DNA from: Caulobacter soli
GTDB taxonomy: Bacteria > Pseudomonadota > Alphaproteobacteria > Caulobacterales > Caulobacteraceae
Length of the DNA: 64,000 bases
Assembly: GCF_011045195.1 (NCBI RefSeq)
Contig: NZ_CP049199.1
Span: 3,534,001-3,598,000 of the forward strand
Direction of reading: 5' to 3'
Every line of letters starts with the position of its first letter. Within the stretch, counting starts at the first letter, position 1. The position numbers and the translations under genes are program-made. The notes under the pieces are model-generated. The model made no database searches, was not told where the DNA came from, and saw only the letters and a program-made list of their open reading frames with translations. Below are positions 36,147-47,258 of this stretch, piece after piece.

Positions 36147-38345
36147 ATGAAGTTCGACACGCCCGCCACCACCAATCCGATCGACCAGCTCAAGATCATC
36201 GGCAAGCCGACCGACCGGATCGACGGCCCCCTGAAGACGACGGGAACCGCGCCCTACGCCTATGAGCGCCACGACGCCCTGCCCGACATCGCCTACGGCT
36301 ATGTGCTGGGCGCGGCCGTGGCCAAGGGCCGGATCGCGGCGATGGACCTCGGCCGCGCCAAGGCCGCGCCCGGCGTGCTGGCCATCGTCACGGCCACGAG
36401 CGCCGGCAAGCTGACCAAGGGCGACTTCAACACCGCCGACCTGCTGGGCGGTCCGGAGATCCAACACTACCACCAGGCCGTCGCCCTGGTGGTGGCCCAG
36501 ACCTTCGAGCAGGCCCGCGCCGCCGCCGCCCTGATCAAGATCGACTACGCCCGCGCCAAGGGGAGCTTCGACCTGGCCTCGGCCAAGGACGCGGCGACCA
36601 AGCCCGAGAAGGACAGTCCCGACACCGCCGTCGGCGACTTCGCCGCCGCCTTCGCGGCCGCGCCGGTCCAGTTGGACGAGACCTACACCACCCCCGACCA
36701 CGCCCACGCCATGATGGAGCCGCACGCCTCGATCGCGGCCTGGAAGGGCGACAAGCTGACCCTGTGGACCTCGAACCAGATGATCGCCTGGGGCGCGGGC
36801 GACGTGGCCAAGACACTGGGGATGAAGAAGGAGGACGTGCGCCTGGTCTCGCCCTTCATCGGCGGCGGCTTCGGCGGCAAGCTTTTCGTGCGGGCCGACG
36901 CGATCCTGGCCGCCCTGGGCGCCAAGGCGGCGGGACGTCCGGTGAAGGTCGCTCTGCAGCGGCCGCTGATGTTCAACAACACCACCCACCGGCCGGCCAC
37001 CATCCAGCGCGTCCGCCTGGGCGCGACCAAGGACGGCAAGATCACGGCCATCGGCCATGAGAGCTGGTCGGGCGACCTGCCTGGCGGCGGCCTGGAGACG
37101 GCCGTCCAGCAGACCCGCCTGCTCTATGCCGGCGAGAACCGCATGACCCGCATGCGCCTGGCCACGCTGGACCTGCCCGAAGGCAACGCCATGCGCGCCC
37201 CGGGCGAGGCGCCCGGGCTGATGGCGCTGGAGATCGCCATCGACGAGATGGCCGAAAAGCTGAACCTCGACCCGGTCGAATTCCGCATCCTCAACGACAC
37301 CCAGGTGGATCCGGAAAAGCCCAGCCGACCGTTCTCGCAACGCCAGTTGGTCGAATGCCTGCGCACCGGCGCCGACAGGTTCGGCTGGTCCAAGCGCGCC
37401 GCGCGACCGGGCCAAGTGCGCGACGGTCGCTGGCTGGTCGGCATGGGCGTGGCGGCGGCCTTCCGCAACAACCTGGTGATGAAGTCAGCGGCCCGCGTGC
37501 GGCTGGAAACCTCGGGCCAGATCGTCGTCGAGGCCGACATGACCGACATCGGCACCGGCACCTACACGATCATCGCCCAGACCGCCGCCGAGATGATGGG
37601 CGTGCCCCTGCACCGGGTCGAGGTCCGGCTGGGCGACTCGACCTTCCCGGTCTCGGCCGGCTCCGGCGGCCAGTGGGGCGCCAACAGCTCGACGGCAGGG
37701 GTCTACGCGGCCTGCGTGAAGCTGCGCGAGGCGGCAGCCACCAAGCTGGGCCTGGACCCGGCCACGGCCGAATTCTCGGACGGCCGGGTGAAGCTCGGCA
37801 ACCAGAGCCTGCCCCTGACCCAGGCCGCGGCGAGCGGGCCCATCGTCGCCGAGGACACCATGACCTACGGCGACCTGGCCAAGACCCACCAGCAGTCGAC
37901 CTTCGGCGGCCACTTCGTCGAGGTCGGCGTCGACGCCTTCACGGCCGAGATCCGCGTGCGCCGGATGCTGGCCGTCTGCGCCGCTGGCCGGATCCTCAAT
38001 CCCAAGTCCGCCCGCAGCCAGGTGATCGGCGCCATGACCATGGGCGCCGGCGCGGCCCTGATGGAGGAGCTTGTCGTCGACAAGCGCATCGGCTTCTTCG
38101 TCAACCACGACCTGGCGGGCTACGAGGTGCCGGTGCACGCCGACATCCCGCACCAGGAGGTGATCTTCCTGGACGAGACCGATCCGATGTCGTCGCCGAT
38201 GAAGGCCAAGGGCGTCGGGGAGCTGGGCATCTGCGGCGTCGCCGCCGCTGTCGCCAACGCGATCCACAACGCCACCGGCGTGCGCGTCCGCGACTACCCC
38301 GTCACCCTGGACAAGCTGCTCGACAAGATGCCGATGATCGCCTGA
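36147..38345 (+). CDS. paoC: Aldehyde oxidoreductase molybdenum-cofactor subunit (PaoC-like)
   Basis: The 732-residue catalytic subunit binds the molybdopterin cytosine dinucleotide cofactor. Family motifs are seen: FIGGGFGGKLFVRADAI, the Arg/Gly stretch NAMRAPGEAPGLMALEIAIDEMA, the central DIGTGTYTIIAQTAAEMMG, and GSGGQWGANSSTAG. The catalytic Glu is in MKAKGVGELGICGVAAAVANA. The enzyme oxidises aldehydes, typically aromatic or aliphatic, to acids. It follows the FAD subunit by four bases. A PaoD/XdhC-type maturation factor, needed to insert the cofactor in E. coli, is not in this window. Confidence 0.92.
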   Translation: MKFDTPATTNPIDQLKIIGKPTDRIDGPLKTTGTAPYAYERHDALPDIAYGYVLGAAVAKGRIAAMDLGRAKAAPGVLAIVTATSAGKLTKGDFNTADLLGGPEIQHYHQAVALVVAQTFEQARAAAALIKIDYARAKGSFDLASAKDAATKPEKDSPDTAVGDFAAAFAAAPVQLDETYTTPDHAHAMMEPHASIAAWKGDKLTLWTSNQMIAWGAGDVAKTLGMKKEDVRLVSPFIGGGFGGKLFVRADAILAALGAKAAGRPVKVALQRPLMFNNTTHRPATIQRVRLGATKDGKITAIGHESWSGDLPGGGLETAVQQTRLLYAGENRMTRMRLATLDLPEGNAMRAPGEAPGLMALEIAIDEMAEKLNLDPVEFRILNDTQVDPEKPSRPFSQRQLVECLRTGADRFGWSKRAARPGQVRDGRWLVGMGVAAAFRNNLVMKSAARVRLETSGQIVVEADMTDIGTGTYTIIAQTAAEMMGVPLHRVEVRLGDSTFPVSAGSGGQWGANSSTAGVYAACVKLREAAATKLGLDPATAEFSDGRVKLGNQSLPLTQAAASGPIVAEDTMTYGDLAKTHQQSTFGGHFVEVGVDAFTAEIRVRRMLAVCAAGRILNPKSARSQVIGAMTMGAGAALMEELVVDKRIGFFVNHDLAGYEVPVHADIPHQEVIFLDETDPMSSPMKAKGVGELGICGVAAAVANAIHNATGVRVRDYPVTLDKLLDKMPMIA

Positions 38346-38349
38346 ACGC

Positions 38350-41300
38350 CTAGACCTGCAGGCTGAAGGCGGGCGCGAACCCGCAAGCGCCGTCGCAGCA
38401 CGAGGCCCGCGCGTTGGCCAGGAAGTCGGGCTCGTGCCACCAGTATTCGGGCGAGGCGTCGCAGACGAAGCGGCGTCCGCCCAGGGCTGCATGTTGGGCG
38501 TGGCCAGCGAACGGACCGATCAGGTCGGCGACCGAATAGACCTCGCCGTGCTTGATCACCTGGGTCACCTTGGCGGCGTCCTCGATCCGGGCCAGCGGAT
38601 CGCCGTCGACCAGCACCAGGTCGGCGTAGTTTCCCGTCGCGATCGATCCCAGCGGCTCGTCCAGATACTCGCCCGAAGCGCTGGTGGCGGTGACCAGGGC
38701 CTCGTACGGCGTCATGCCGTAGCGGACCATGGCCCGCAGGTTCATGTGCAGGCTGACGGCGTTGAAGTCGATCGGCGAGTCCGTGCCGGAGGTGATCCGG
38801 CCGCCCGCCCTAACGGTACGGACCAGCTCGGCGACGTTGCGCTCCAGCGAGGCCAGGATCGGCGTGCGATCCATGGCCGCCATCTGCTTGGCGCGTTCCA
38901 GCAGCCGGGCGTATTCCCACGGCGGATACAGCGCCTGGATGCGTGGATCGTCGACCAGCGAGCGGTCCTCGCCCAGCAGGGCCGTCGAGGTGAACAGGGT
39001 CGGCGTGCGCGCCGCCTTGCTGGCCACGAAGGCGACGTTGACGTCCTGATAGATGTTGCCCAGCGCGCTGACCGTGCGCGAATAGCCGGTGCGGCTGGTC
39101 GCGCCCAGGTGCTCCATGCCGTCCATGCCCAGCGCCAGGGCCGGATAGTGGTAGTGCGAGGTCAGCGGCAGGCCCTTGGCGTGGGCCCAGGCGATGACCT
39201 CCTTCTGGCGCTCGCCCGACAGGCGGACATAGGTCTTGATCAGGTCGTAGGACAGCGCCTCGGCCCGCTTCATCTCCAGCGCCATCTGGCCCGGCTCGGT
39301 GACCGGCCGCATGAAGTTGTAGAAGATCCGCGAGCCGTCGATCGCCTCGCCGGTGGCGTAGTACCGCGGGCCGATCCGCCTGCCGGACTCGATCGCCTCC
39401 TGGTCCTCGACCGTGTGATAGGCCGGACCGCCGGGCGAGCGGGTGGTGGTCACCCCCAGCGACAGCCACAGCCGCCCTTCCCGGTCGCCATAGCCGTAGC
39501 CCTGCATCTGGCGATGGGTGTGCATGTCGATCAGGCCGGGCATCACCGTACCGGTCGGCGCGTCGATGACCTTCACGTCGCTCGCCACCTCGCCGCGCGG
39601 GGCGACGCCGGCGATGCGGCCGTCGGAGATCAGGACATCGACATTCTCGCGCAGGGTCGGCGACTTGCCGTCCCACAGGCGGGCGGCGCGGACCACCATC
39701 CGTCCCTTGGGCCGGACATTGGCCCAGGTCAGGCCGTGCGGCACGAACCTGGGCGCGCCGCCGGCGGCCGAGATCAGCTTCAGCTGACCGGCGGAGATGT
39801 AGATCAGGCTCTTGCCGTCGCCGCTCCAGCCGACGGCGTCGGTGACCTCGTCGTTCAGCGGCCTGGGCGGGCCCAGCAACTTGCCGGTCTCGTCCACCGA
39901 CGACAGGTGCAGGCGGCTGGCGAACACGTAGGCCAACGACTTGCCGTCCGGCGACCAGACCGGGCCGTCGTCGCCGCGCGTGCCCAGCGAGCGGTCGGGC
40001 AGGATCGGGGCGTAGGTCCCCTTGCCGCTGGCCACGTCGACGGTCAGGATCTCGCTGAGCCCTTCGCGGAAGCGGGCCGAATAGGGCTTGAAGGCAGCGT
40101 AGGCGATGGTCTTGTCGCCCGGTCCCCAGGTGGGCTTGCCCGGCTCCCAGAGGTCGCCATAGAGGCGGCGGGTTTCGCCAGTCGCCGCGTCGGCTGTGAA
40201 CAGCCCGCCGTTCTGGCTGAGGAAGGCGATCGACTTGCCGTCGCGCGACCAGGCGCTCGACACCGCCGCCCCGTCGAAATGGGTCAGCTGCCGGCTCGCG
40301 CCGCTGGCCATGTCGCGCAGCCAGATGTCCAGCGACCCGCCCTTGTCGGTCGAATAGGCCAAGGTCTTGCCGTCTGGCGACCAGGCCGGGTCGACCTTGC
40401 TGAAGGCGTCCTTCGTCAGAGCCTTGGCTGGACCGCCGCCGAGGTCGAGGAGGTAGAGGTCGTTGAGCGCTCGGAACGCCACCTGGCGGCCGTCGGGCGA
40501 CAGGGCCGGACTGCCGATCCCGATGACAGGTCGGGTCTTGGCCGACAGGAAGTCGCGGCTCTTCTTGGTGTAGCGTGGCGTACGCACCGGAACCTGGGCG
40601 GTGAAGGCCACGACCGTGGTCGCCCCGTCCGCCGCCCGGCGCTTGATCTGGCCGTCGGCGGTGTAGAGGAACGCGCCCGACGCAAGCCACGAGGCGCGGA
40701 ACGGGAAGACGTCCTGGCCCTGCACCACCACGCCGGCGGCGTTGCGCAGCTCGGCCTTGCCGTTCTCGATGGCGGTGAAGACCACGTCCTGGCCGTCCAG
40801 CGTGAAGGCCGGGCTGGACAGCGAGGCGGCGTTGAACCGGTCGGCCGAGGCCTTGACCTTGGCCACCGTCCGTCGCGTCCCGTCCAGGCCCTGGACGTCG
40901 ATGCGGACCTTGTCGACCGTGAAGGCGATGGCCTTGCCGTCCGGCGACCAGGACGGTTCGAACTCGTCGGTCGGTCCCGAACTGAAGGCGGCGATCTCAC
41001 CATTGGCGACATTCAGCAGGTGGACGCCGTAGCGCCCGCCGCGATCGGACGAGAAGGCGATCGTCTTGCCGTCCGGCGACCAGCGCGGCTCGCGGCAGTC
41101 GAAGGCGCCCTTGGTCAACTGCTTCAGCCCCGCCCCGTCGGCGCCGATCGTCCAGACGTGGAAATTGCCGTCGCGATAGGACTGGAAGGCGATGGTCTTG
41201 CCGTCCGGCGACCAGTCGGGCTGGGCGATCTCGAAGAGCTCTTCGGTCAGCCGCCGGGCCGGGCCGCCTTCGATCGGGATCAGCCACAGCATGGCGTAGA

Positions 41301-41514
41301 CGTCGAAGGCCACGGTCTTGCCGTCGGGCGAGACGACCGCGCAGATGTTTGTGCCCTCGGTCGCGGTGACCATGCGGGTGTCGGCGGCCAGCGGCTGGTC
41401 GGCCGCCTGCGCTCCAGGCGGCATCAGGGAGGCGACGCCCGAGGCGGCGATCACCCCGCCGCCGATCGAGAAAAGCCGGCGGCGGCTGACGCCGCGCGAG
41501 GAACTCTTGGTCAT
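38350..41514 (-). CDS. Exported amidohydrolase with N-terminal TolB-like propeller
   Basis: The 1054-residue protein has a Tat signal (VSRRRLFSIGGGVIAAS). A long beta-propeller region follows (about 50-600) with many WSPDGKTIAF-type blades (PD40/TolB), then a C-terminal amidohydrolase domain (about 620-1010). Metal ligands are visible: MPGLIDMHTHRQ (HxH), the metal or substrate His in LPLTSHYHYPAL and GMEHLGA, and the Asp in ITSGTDSPIDF. Related fusions are imidazolonepropionase-like or peptidase-like hydrolases of unknown substrate. The last 25 residues contain ASCCDGACG, an odd Cys cluster beyond the family domain. The gene lies downstream of the TonB receptor on the same strand and may process what the receptor imports. 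Confidence 0.9.
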   Translation of the reverse strand: MTKSSSRGVSRRRLFSIGGGVIAASGVASLMPPGAQAADQPLAADTRMVTATEGTNICAVVSPDGKTVAFDVYAMLWLIPIEGGPARRLTEELFEIAQPDWSPDGKTIAFQSYRDGNFHVWTIGADGAGLKQLTKGAFDCREPRWSPDGKTIAFSSDRGGRYGVHLLNVANGEIAAFSSGPTDEFEPSWSPDGKAIAFTVDKVRIDVQGLDGTRRTVAKVKASADRFNAASLSSPAFTLDGQDVVFTAIENGKAELRNAAGVVVQGQDVFPFRASWLASGAFLYTADGQIKRRAADGATTVVAFTAQVPVRTPRYTKKSRDFLSAKTRPVIGIGSPALSPDGRQVAFRALNDLYLLDLGGGPAKALTKDAFSKVDPAWSPDGKTLAYSTDKGGSLDIWLRDMASGASRQLTHFDGAAVSSAWSRDGKSIAFLSQNGGLFTADAATGETRRLYGDLWEPGKPTWGPGDKTIAYAAFKPYSARFREGLSEILTVDVASGKGTYAPILPDRSLGTRGDDGPVWSPDGKSLAYVFASRLHLSSVDETGKLLGPPRPLNDEVTDAVGWSGDGKSLIYISAGQLKLISAAGGAPRFVPHGLTWANVRPKGRMVVRAARLWDGKSPTLRENVDVLISDGRIAGVAPRGEVASDVKVIDAPTGTVMPGLIDMHTHRQMQGYGYGDREGRLWLSLGVTTTRSPGGPAYHTVEDQEAIESGRRIGPRYYATGEAIDGSRIFYNFMRPVTEPGQMALEMKRAEALSYDLIKTYVRLSGERQKEVIAWAHAKGLPLTSHYHYPALALGMDGMEHLGATSRTGYSRTVSALGNIYQDVNVAFVASKAARTPTLFTSTALLGEDRSLVDDPRIQALYPPWEYARLLERAKQMAAMDRTPILASLERNVAELVRTVRAGGRITSGTDSPIDFNAVSLHMNLRAMVRYGMTPYEALVTATSASGEYLDEPLGSIATGNYADLVLVDGDPLARIEDAAKVTQVIKHGEVYSVADLIGPFAGHAQHAALGGRRFVCDASPEYWWHEPDFLANARASCCDGACGFAPAFSLQV

Positions 41515-41533
41515 CGTGAACTCCAGGGGAGGA

Positions 41534-41558
41534 CCGGCCCGGGACGCGCCCGGGCCGG
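41534..41558 (-). other. Strong hairpin between receptor and amidohydrolase genes
   Basis: A perfect 10-bp all-GC stem (CCGGCCCGGG / CCCGGGCCGG) with loop ACGCG lies in the 52-base gap. It has no T tract, so it is more likely to set mRNA stability or the ratio of the two products than to end transcription fully. Confidence 0.75.
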
Positions 41559-41566
41559 CGGCAGGC

Positions 41567-44386
<2,820 letters not shown>

Positions 44387-44643
44387 CGACAATCCCCCAT
44401 CGTACCGAGGCGCGCCAGACGCGGCCTCATGACAGGACGAGGCGCCGGAGCCGATTTTCCGGCGGGCGGACCTCGGATTGGTCCGCTCACGGCTCAACAC
44501 GCCCGCTTTTGCGCCAGCTTCGACGCCCGGCGCCCGTTTCGCATGCGTGTCGGCAGGACTGTTCGCCGCGACGGAAGTCTTTTCCGTCGAGAACCAACTT
44601 GTAGGAACTTTCATGAACACCCCCATCTGAAAGATGGAGGAGA

Positions 44644-44680
44644 ATAGGTCGACGCAATCGACCTATATTGAGTCAATATA
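44644..44680. repeat. Two overlapping palindromes in the receptor promoter region
   Basis: A perfect 9-bp inverted repeat (ATAGGTCGA at 44644-44652 and its complement at 44658-44666, loop CGCAA) shares three bases with a second, 8-bp one (TATATTGA at 44664-44671 and its complement at 44673-44680, one central base). On the minus strand the second reads TTGACTCAATATA, which could include a -35 element. The symmetry suggests an operator. Confidence 0.65.
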
Positions 44681-44719
44681 CATAAGATCGAAGTAAGTTT
44701 TACTCATATCGCGATCATG

Positions 44720-44732
44720 AATGAGAACCATT
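44720..44732 (-). promoter_or_regulatory. Fur-box-like 13-mer upstream of the TonB receptor
   Basis: The minus strand reads AATGGTTCTCATT, close to AATGATTCTCATT-type Fur half-site combinations known from other bacteria. Alphaproteobacterial Fur/Irr sites differ in detail, so this is only a candidate for iron control of the receptor. Confidence 0.3.
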
Positions 44733-44766
44733 AAATCAAGTCATGATCAGCGCGGGAAATATATGC

Positions 44767-45732
44767 TCAGGAAATATGAGCGCGACTGATCCGGATGGTG
44801 CGCTCATCATCACTGATGGCGGCCCCGAGCGTCGCGGCGACCGCCGCGGCGAAACTTTCGGGCTCATTGGTCTGGAAAAGACCGACGAAACGTTCCTGGG
44901 CCAGCGTCGGATCGTCGATCACGATCTGACGGCTGTTGTAGCGGTTGAACAGGCGCGCCGCCTGGTCGAGGCTCTCGCCGTCCAGGGCGATCTCGCCGTT
45001 GCGCCAGGCCAGGCTGCGCTCGATCTCGGACGGCGATTCCGCCACGGTGGGCGAGACGGCGCTGGCCAGAATGATGCGGCTGCCGGCCGACAACCGCCGC
45101 CGGGGCGCGCTGTCGCCCTCGATCCAGGTCTCGACCACGCCCTCGGTGACCATCACGTCGACGCCAGCGCCGGCTTCCTCGCCACGCCGCACCGAGAAGG
45201 CCGTGCCCACCGCGCGCACCCGGACCGATCCCGCCGCCACGACGAACGGGCGCTCCGGGTCCTTGGCGACCTGGAACCAGGCTTCGCCTTCCTTCAGAAC
45301 GATGTGCCGCGACCGGGGCTTCATAGCCACCTCGAGCGCGGTCTTGGTGTTGATCGCCACCAGCGAACCGTCGGCCAGCGGCACACGGCGGATCTCGCCC
45401 AGGCGCGTGTCCAGTCGCTGCGGCCGCGCGGTCCATAGCCCGACCCCACCGACCAGCGCCGCGGCGGCCGCGCCGGTGGCTCCGGCGATCAGCGCGCGGC
45501 GGCTGGGACGCGAGGCGGTGACGACGGGTTCACCGTTGGCCAGGGCCCGGCCCCGATCCAGGAAGCTGATCGCCGCCTGGGCGCGCAGCAACGCCCCCGC
45601 CCGGCGCGCGTCCGCGTTCAGCCAGGCTTGCAGTTCGGGATCGCGCTCGACGTCCAGTCCACGCGCGTCGACGCGGGCGGCCCAGTCGGCCGCCTCGTCG
45701 TCAATCTCGCTTGCGGACTGATTGGAGCTCAT
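44767..45732 (-). CDS. FecR-family anti-sigma factor / sigma regulator
   Basis: The 321-residue inner-membrane protein has an N-terminal cytosolic domain (DDEAADWAARVDARGLDVERDPELQAWLNAD, about residues 11-41) that binds the sigma factor and one membrane helix (about 80-102). The periplasmic FecR domain has TRLGEIRRVPLADGSLVAINTKT, GEAWFQVAKDPERPFVVAAG and VRAVGTAFSVR. Its C-terminal DUF4974-like part, ending ERTIRISRA, would receive the signal from the receptor STN domain. It overlaps the sigma-factor gene by 32 bases and stands upstream of the receptor, completing a cell-surface signalling trio. Confidence 0.93.
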   Translation of the reverse strand: MSSNQSASEIDDEAADWAARVDARGLDVERDPELQAWLNADARRAGALLRAQAAISFLDRGRALANGEPVVTASRPSRRALIAGATGAAAAALVGGVGLWTARPQRLDTRLGEIRRVPLADGSLVAINTKTALEVAMKPRSRHIVLKEGEAWFQVAKDPERPFVVAAGSVRVRAVGTAFSVRRGEEAGAGVDVMVTEGVVETWIEGDSAPRRRLSAGSRIILASAVSPTVAESPSEIERSLAWRNGEIALDGESLDQAARLFNRYNSRQIVIDDPTLAQERFVGLFQTNEPESFAAAVAATLGAAISDDERTIRISRAHIS

Positions 45733-46303
45733 GAGCCTTGCCGACTGTCGGTTGATCCTGCGCCGTTGCTTCCGATAAGGCCCGCAGGATTAAACGCAAG
45801 CCCCGCGCCGATTGCATTTCCACGACATTCTCGGTCACCCCCAGCCGCGTGGCGGTCTCCCTCTGGGAGAGGCCGTGGATCCGGCGAAGGGTGAAGATCT
45901 GTCGGCACCGCTCGGGCAATCCTTCGATCAGTTTCTGCACTCGCCCCAGTTCGCGACGGCCCGCGACCACGCGTTCGGGAGAAGGCTCATCATCTACGAC
46001 GTTCAGCGCGTCGATTTCCGTGACGCAATCGATACGAACGATGCGCGAGCGGCGAATTTTCTCGATAGCGATGTTGCGCGCCATCCGGAAGAAGTAGGCG
46101 CGGCCGTTGACGATGTGGGCGATGCTGTCCAGGCCGGCCAGGCGGCAATAGGTCTCCTGGATGACGTCGTCGATGTCGGCGCCGCCGCTGCCCGACCGGC
46201 GCAGCCAAGCGCGCACGTCGGCCTCGTGCGGCAGTATCTGGCCGCCGACGAAGGCGACGATCTCGGCGCGGCTCTGTTTCAACGGACCCTCGAGGACGAC
46301 CAT
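45701..46303 (-). CDS. ECF sigma factor, FecI-like
   Basis: The 200-residue sigma factor has region 2 (ADIDDVIQETYCRLAGLDSI, AYFFRMARNIAIEKIRRSR) and region 4 (IEGLPERCRQIFTLRRIHGLSQRETATRLGVTENVVE, residues about 128-165), with no sigma 1 or 3. FecI-type factors direct transcription of the neighbouring receptor when the cognate FecR is activated. The start at ATG 46303 is chosen as the first Met near the domain. A longer frame to 46432 has no domain content. It diverges from the response-regulator gene across 274 bases. Confidence 0.9.
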   Translation of the reverse strand: MVVLEGPLKQSRAEIVAFVGGQILPHEADVRAWLRRSGSGGADIDDVIQETYCRLAGLDSIAHIVNGRAYFFRMARNIAIEKIRRSRIVRIDCVTEIDALNVVDDEPSPERVVAGRRELGRVQKLIEGLPERCRQIFTLRRIHGLSQRETATRLGVTENVVEMQSARGLRLILRALSEATAQDQPTVGKAHELQSVRKRD

Positions 46304-46463
46304 CCAGGCGGCCGGACGTTCCGACCCGCATGGCCAGCCAAGCAACACCGTGCCAGCACATTCGGCCGCTGTTCGCGCCTTGGCGCCGCCGCACGATGCA
46401 GAACCGGACCTCGGGCGCCTTCTGGTCGTCACTACACCGCGCTCAACACGAGGATCACGGACC

Positions 46464-46493
46464 TTGATCGGGCTGGCGCCGGGCGGCTATTCT
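46464..46493 (+). promoter_or_regulatory. Candidate sigma70-type promoter of the two-component operon
   Basis: TTGATC at 46464-46469 and TATTCT at 46488-46493 are separated by 18 bases and lie 84 bases before the response-regulator ATG. Each box matches four of six consensus bases, so this is a weak prediction. Confidence 0.3.
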
Positions 46494-46577
46494 GCCTTGA
46501 GCCTCGAACTGACGAGGGGCTCGCGCGCTCGGCCGGCGCGGCTCGATCCATCGAGCGCCCGGCGTCTCGGGATCCAG

Positions 46578-47258
46578 ATGCCGAAAATCCTGGCGATAGA
46601 AGACGACCCCACCACCGCGCGCGAGATCGTCACCGAACTGGAACAGCACGGCTTCGAGGTCGAGTGGGTCGCCGACGGACGCGACGGGCTGGTGCGCGCC
46701 GTCAGCGGCGACTTCGACGCCATCACCCTGGACCGCATGCTGCCGCGCCTGGATGGCCTGGCCATCGTCACGGTGCTGCGCAAGACCGGCATCGAGATCC
46801 CGGTGCTGATGATCAGCGCCCTCAGCGACGTCGACGAACGGGTCCGGGGCCTGCGGGCCGGCGGCGACGACTACATGACCAAGCCCTTCGCCTCCGAGGA
46901 GCTGGCCGCCCGGCTGGAGGTGTTGCTGCGTCGACGCTCGGCCGCGCCGCGCCAGACCGCCCTGAGCGTCGCCGACCTGGAGATCGACCTGATGACCCGC
47001 GCCGTGCGGCGCGGCGGGATCGAGATCCGGCTGATGCCGACCGAGTACAAGCTGCTGGAGTTCATGGTCCGCAACGCCGAGCAGGTGCTGACCCGGACGA
47101 TGATCTTCGAGGCCATCTGGGGCTATCACTTCGATCCGGGCACCAACCTGATCGACGTGCATCTGGGCCGGCTGCGCCGCAAGGTCGACAAGCCCGGCCT
47201 GCCGCCGCTGCTGCACACCATCCGCGGCTCCGGCTACGCGATCCAGGCGCCGCGATGA
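46578..47258 (+). CDS. OmpR-family response regulator
   Basis: The 226-residue regulator has a canonical receiver (acidic pair in AIEDDP, phospho-Asp52 in ITLDRMLPRLDG, Lys in MTKPF) and a C-terminal winged helix (TEYKLLEFMVRNAEQVLTRTMI, GYHFDPGTNLIDVHLGRLRRKVD, TIRGSGYAI). It should bind DNA when phosphorylated by the kinase encoded next, whose ATG overlaps its stop (ATGA). The cluster continues into an RND efflux operon on the same strand, which is its most likely target. The ATG at 46578 is the only start fitting the receiver domain. Confidence 0.93.
   Translation: MPKILAIEDDPTTAREIVTELEQHGFEVEWVADGRDGLVRAVSGDFDAITLDRMLPRLDGLAIVTVLRKTGIEIPVLMISALSDVDERVRGLRAGGDDYMTKPFASEELAARLEVLLRRRSAAPRQTALSVADLEIDLMTRAVRRGGIEIRLMPTEYKLLEFMVRNAEQVLTRTMIFEAIWGYHFDPGTNLIDVHLGRLRRKVDKPGLPPLLHTIRGSGYAIQAPR

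Larger units (their letters stand above)
44387..44766. other. 380-base intergenic region upstream of the TonB receptor
   Basis: The region between the receptor and fecR contains an AT-rich patch (about 44640-44770) that stands out in this GC-rich window. It holds two overlapping inverted repeats and a Fur-like 13-mer, listed separately. An open frame continuous with the receptor runs to 44626 but lacks a ribosome site and signal-peptide character. Confidence 0.6.

Noticed and set aside
44387..44626. Upstream extension of the TonB receptor to ATG 44626
   Set aside because: There is no ribosome site, and a clear signal peptide with a GGGGGA site starts at 44386.
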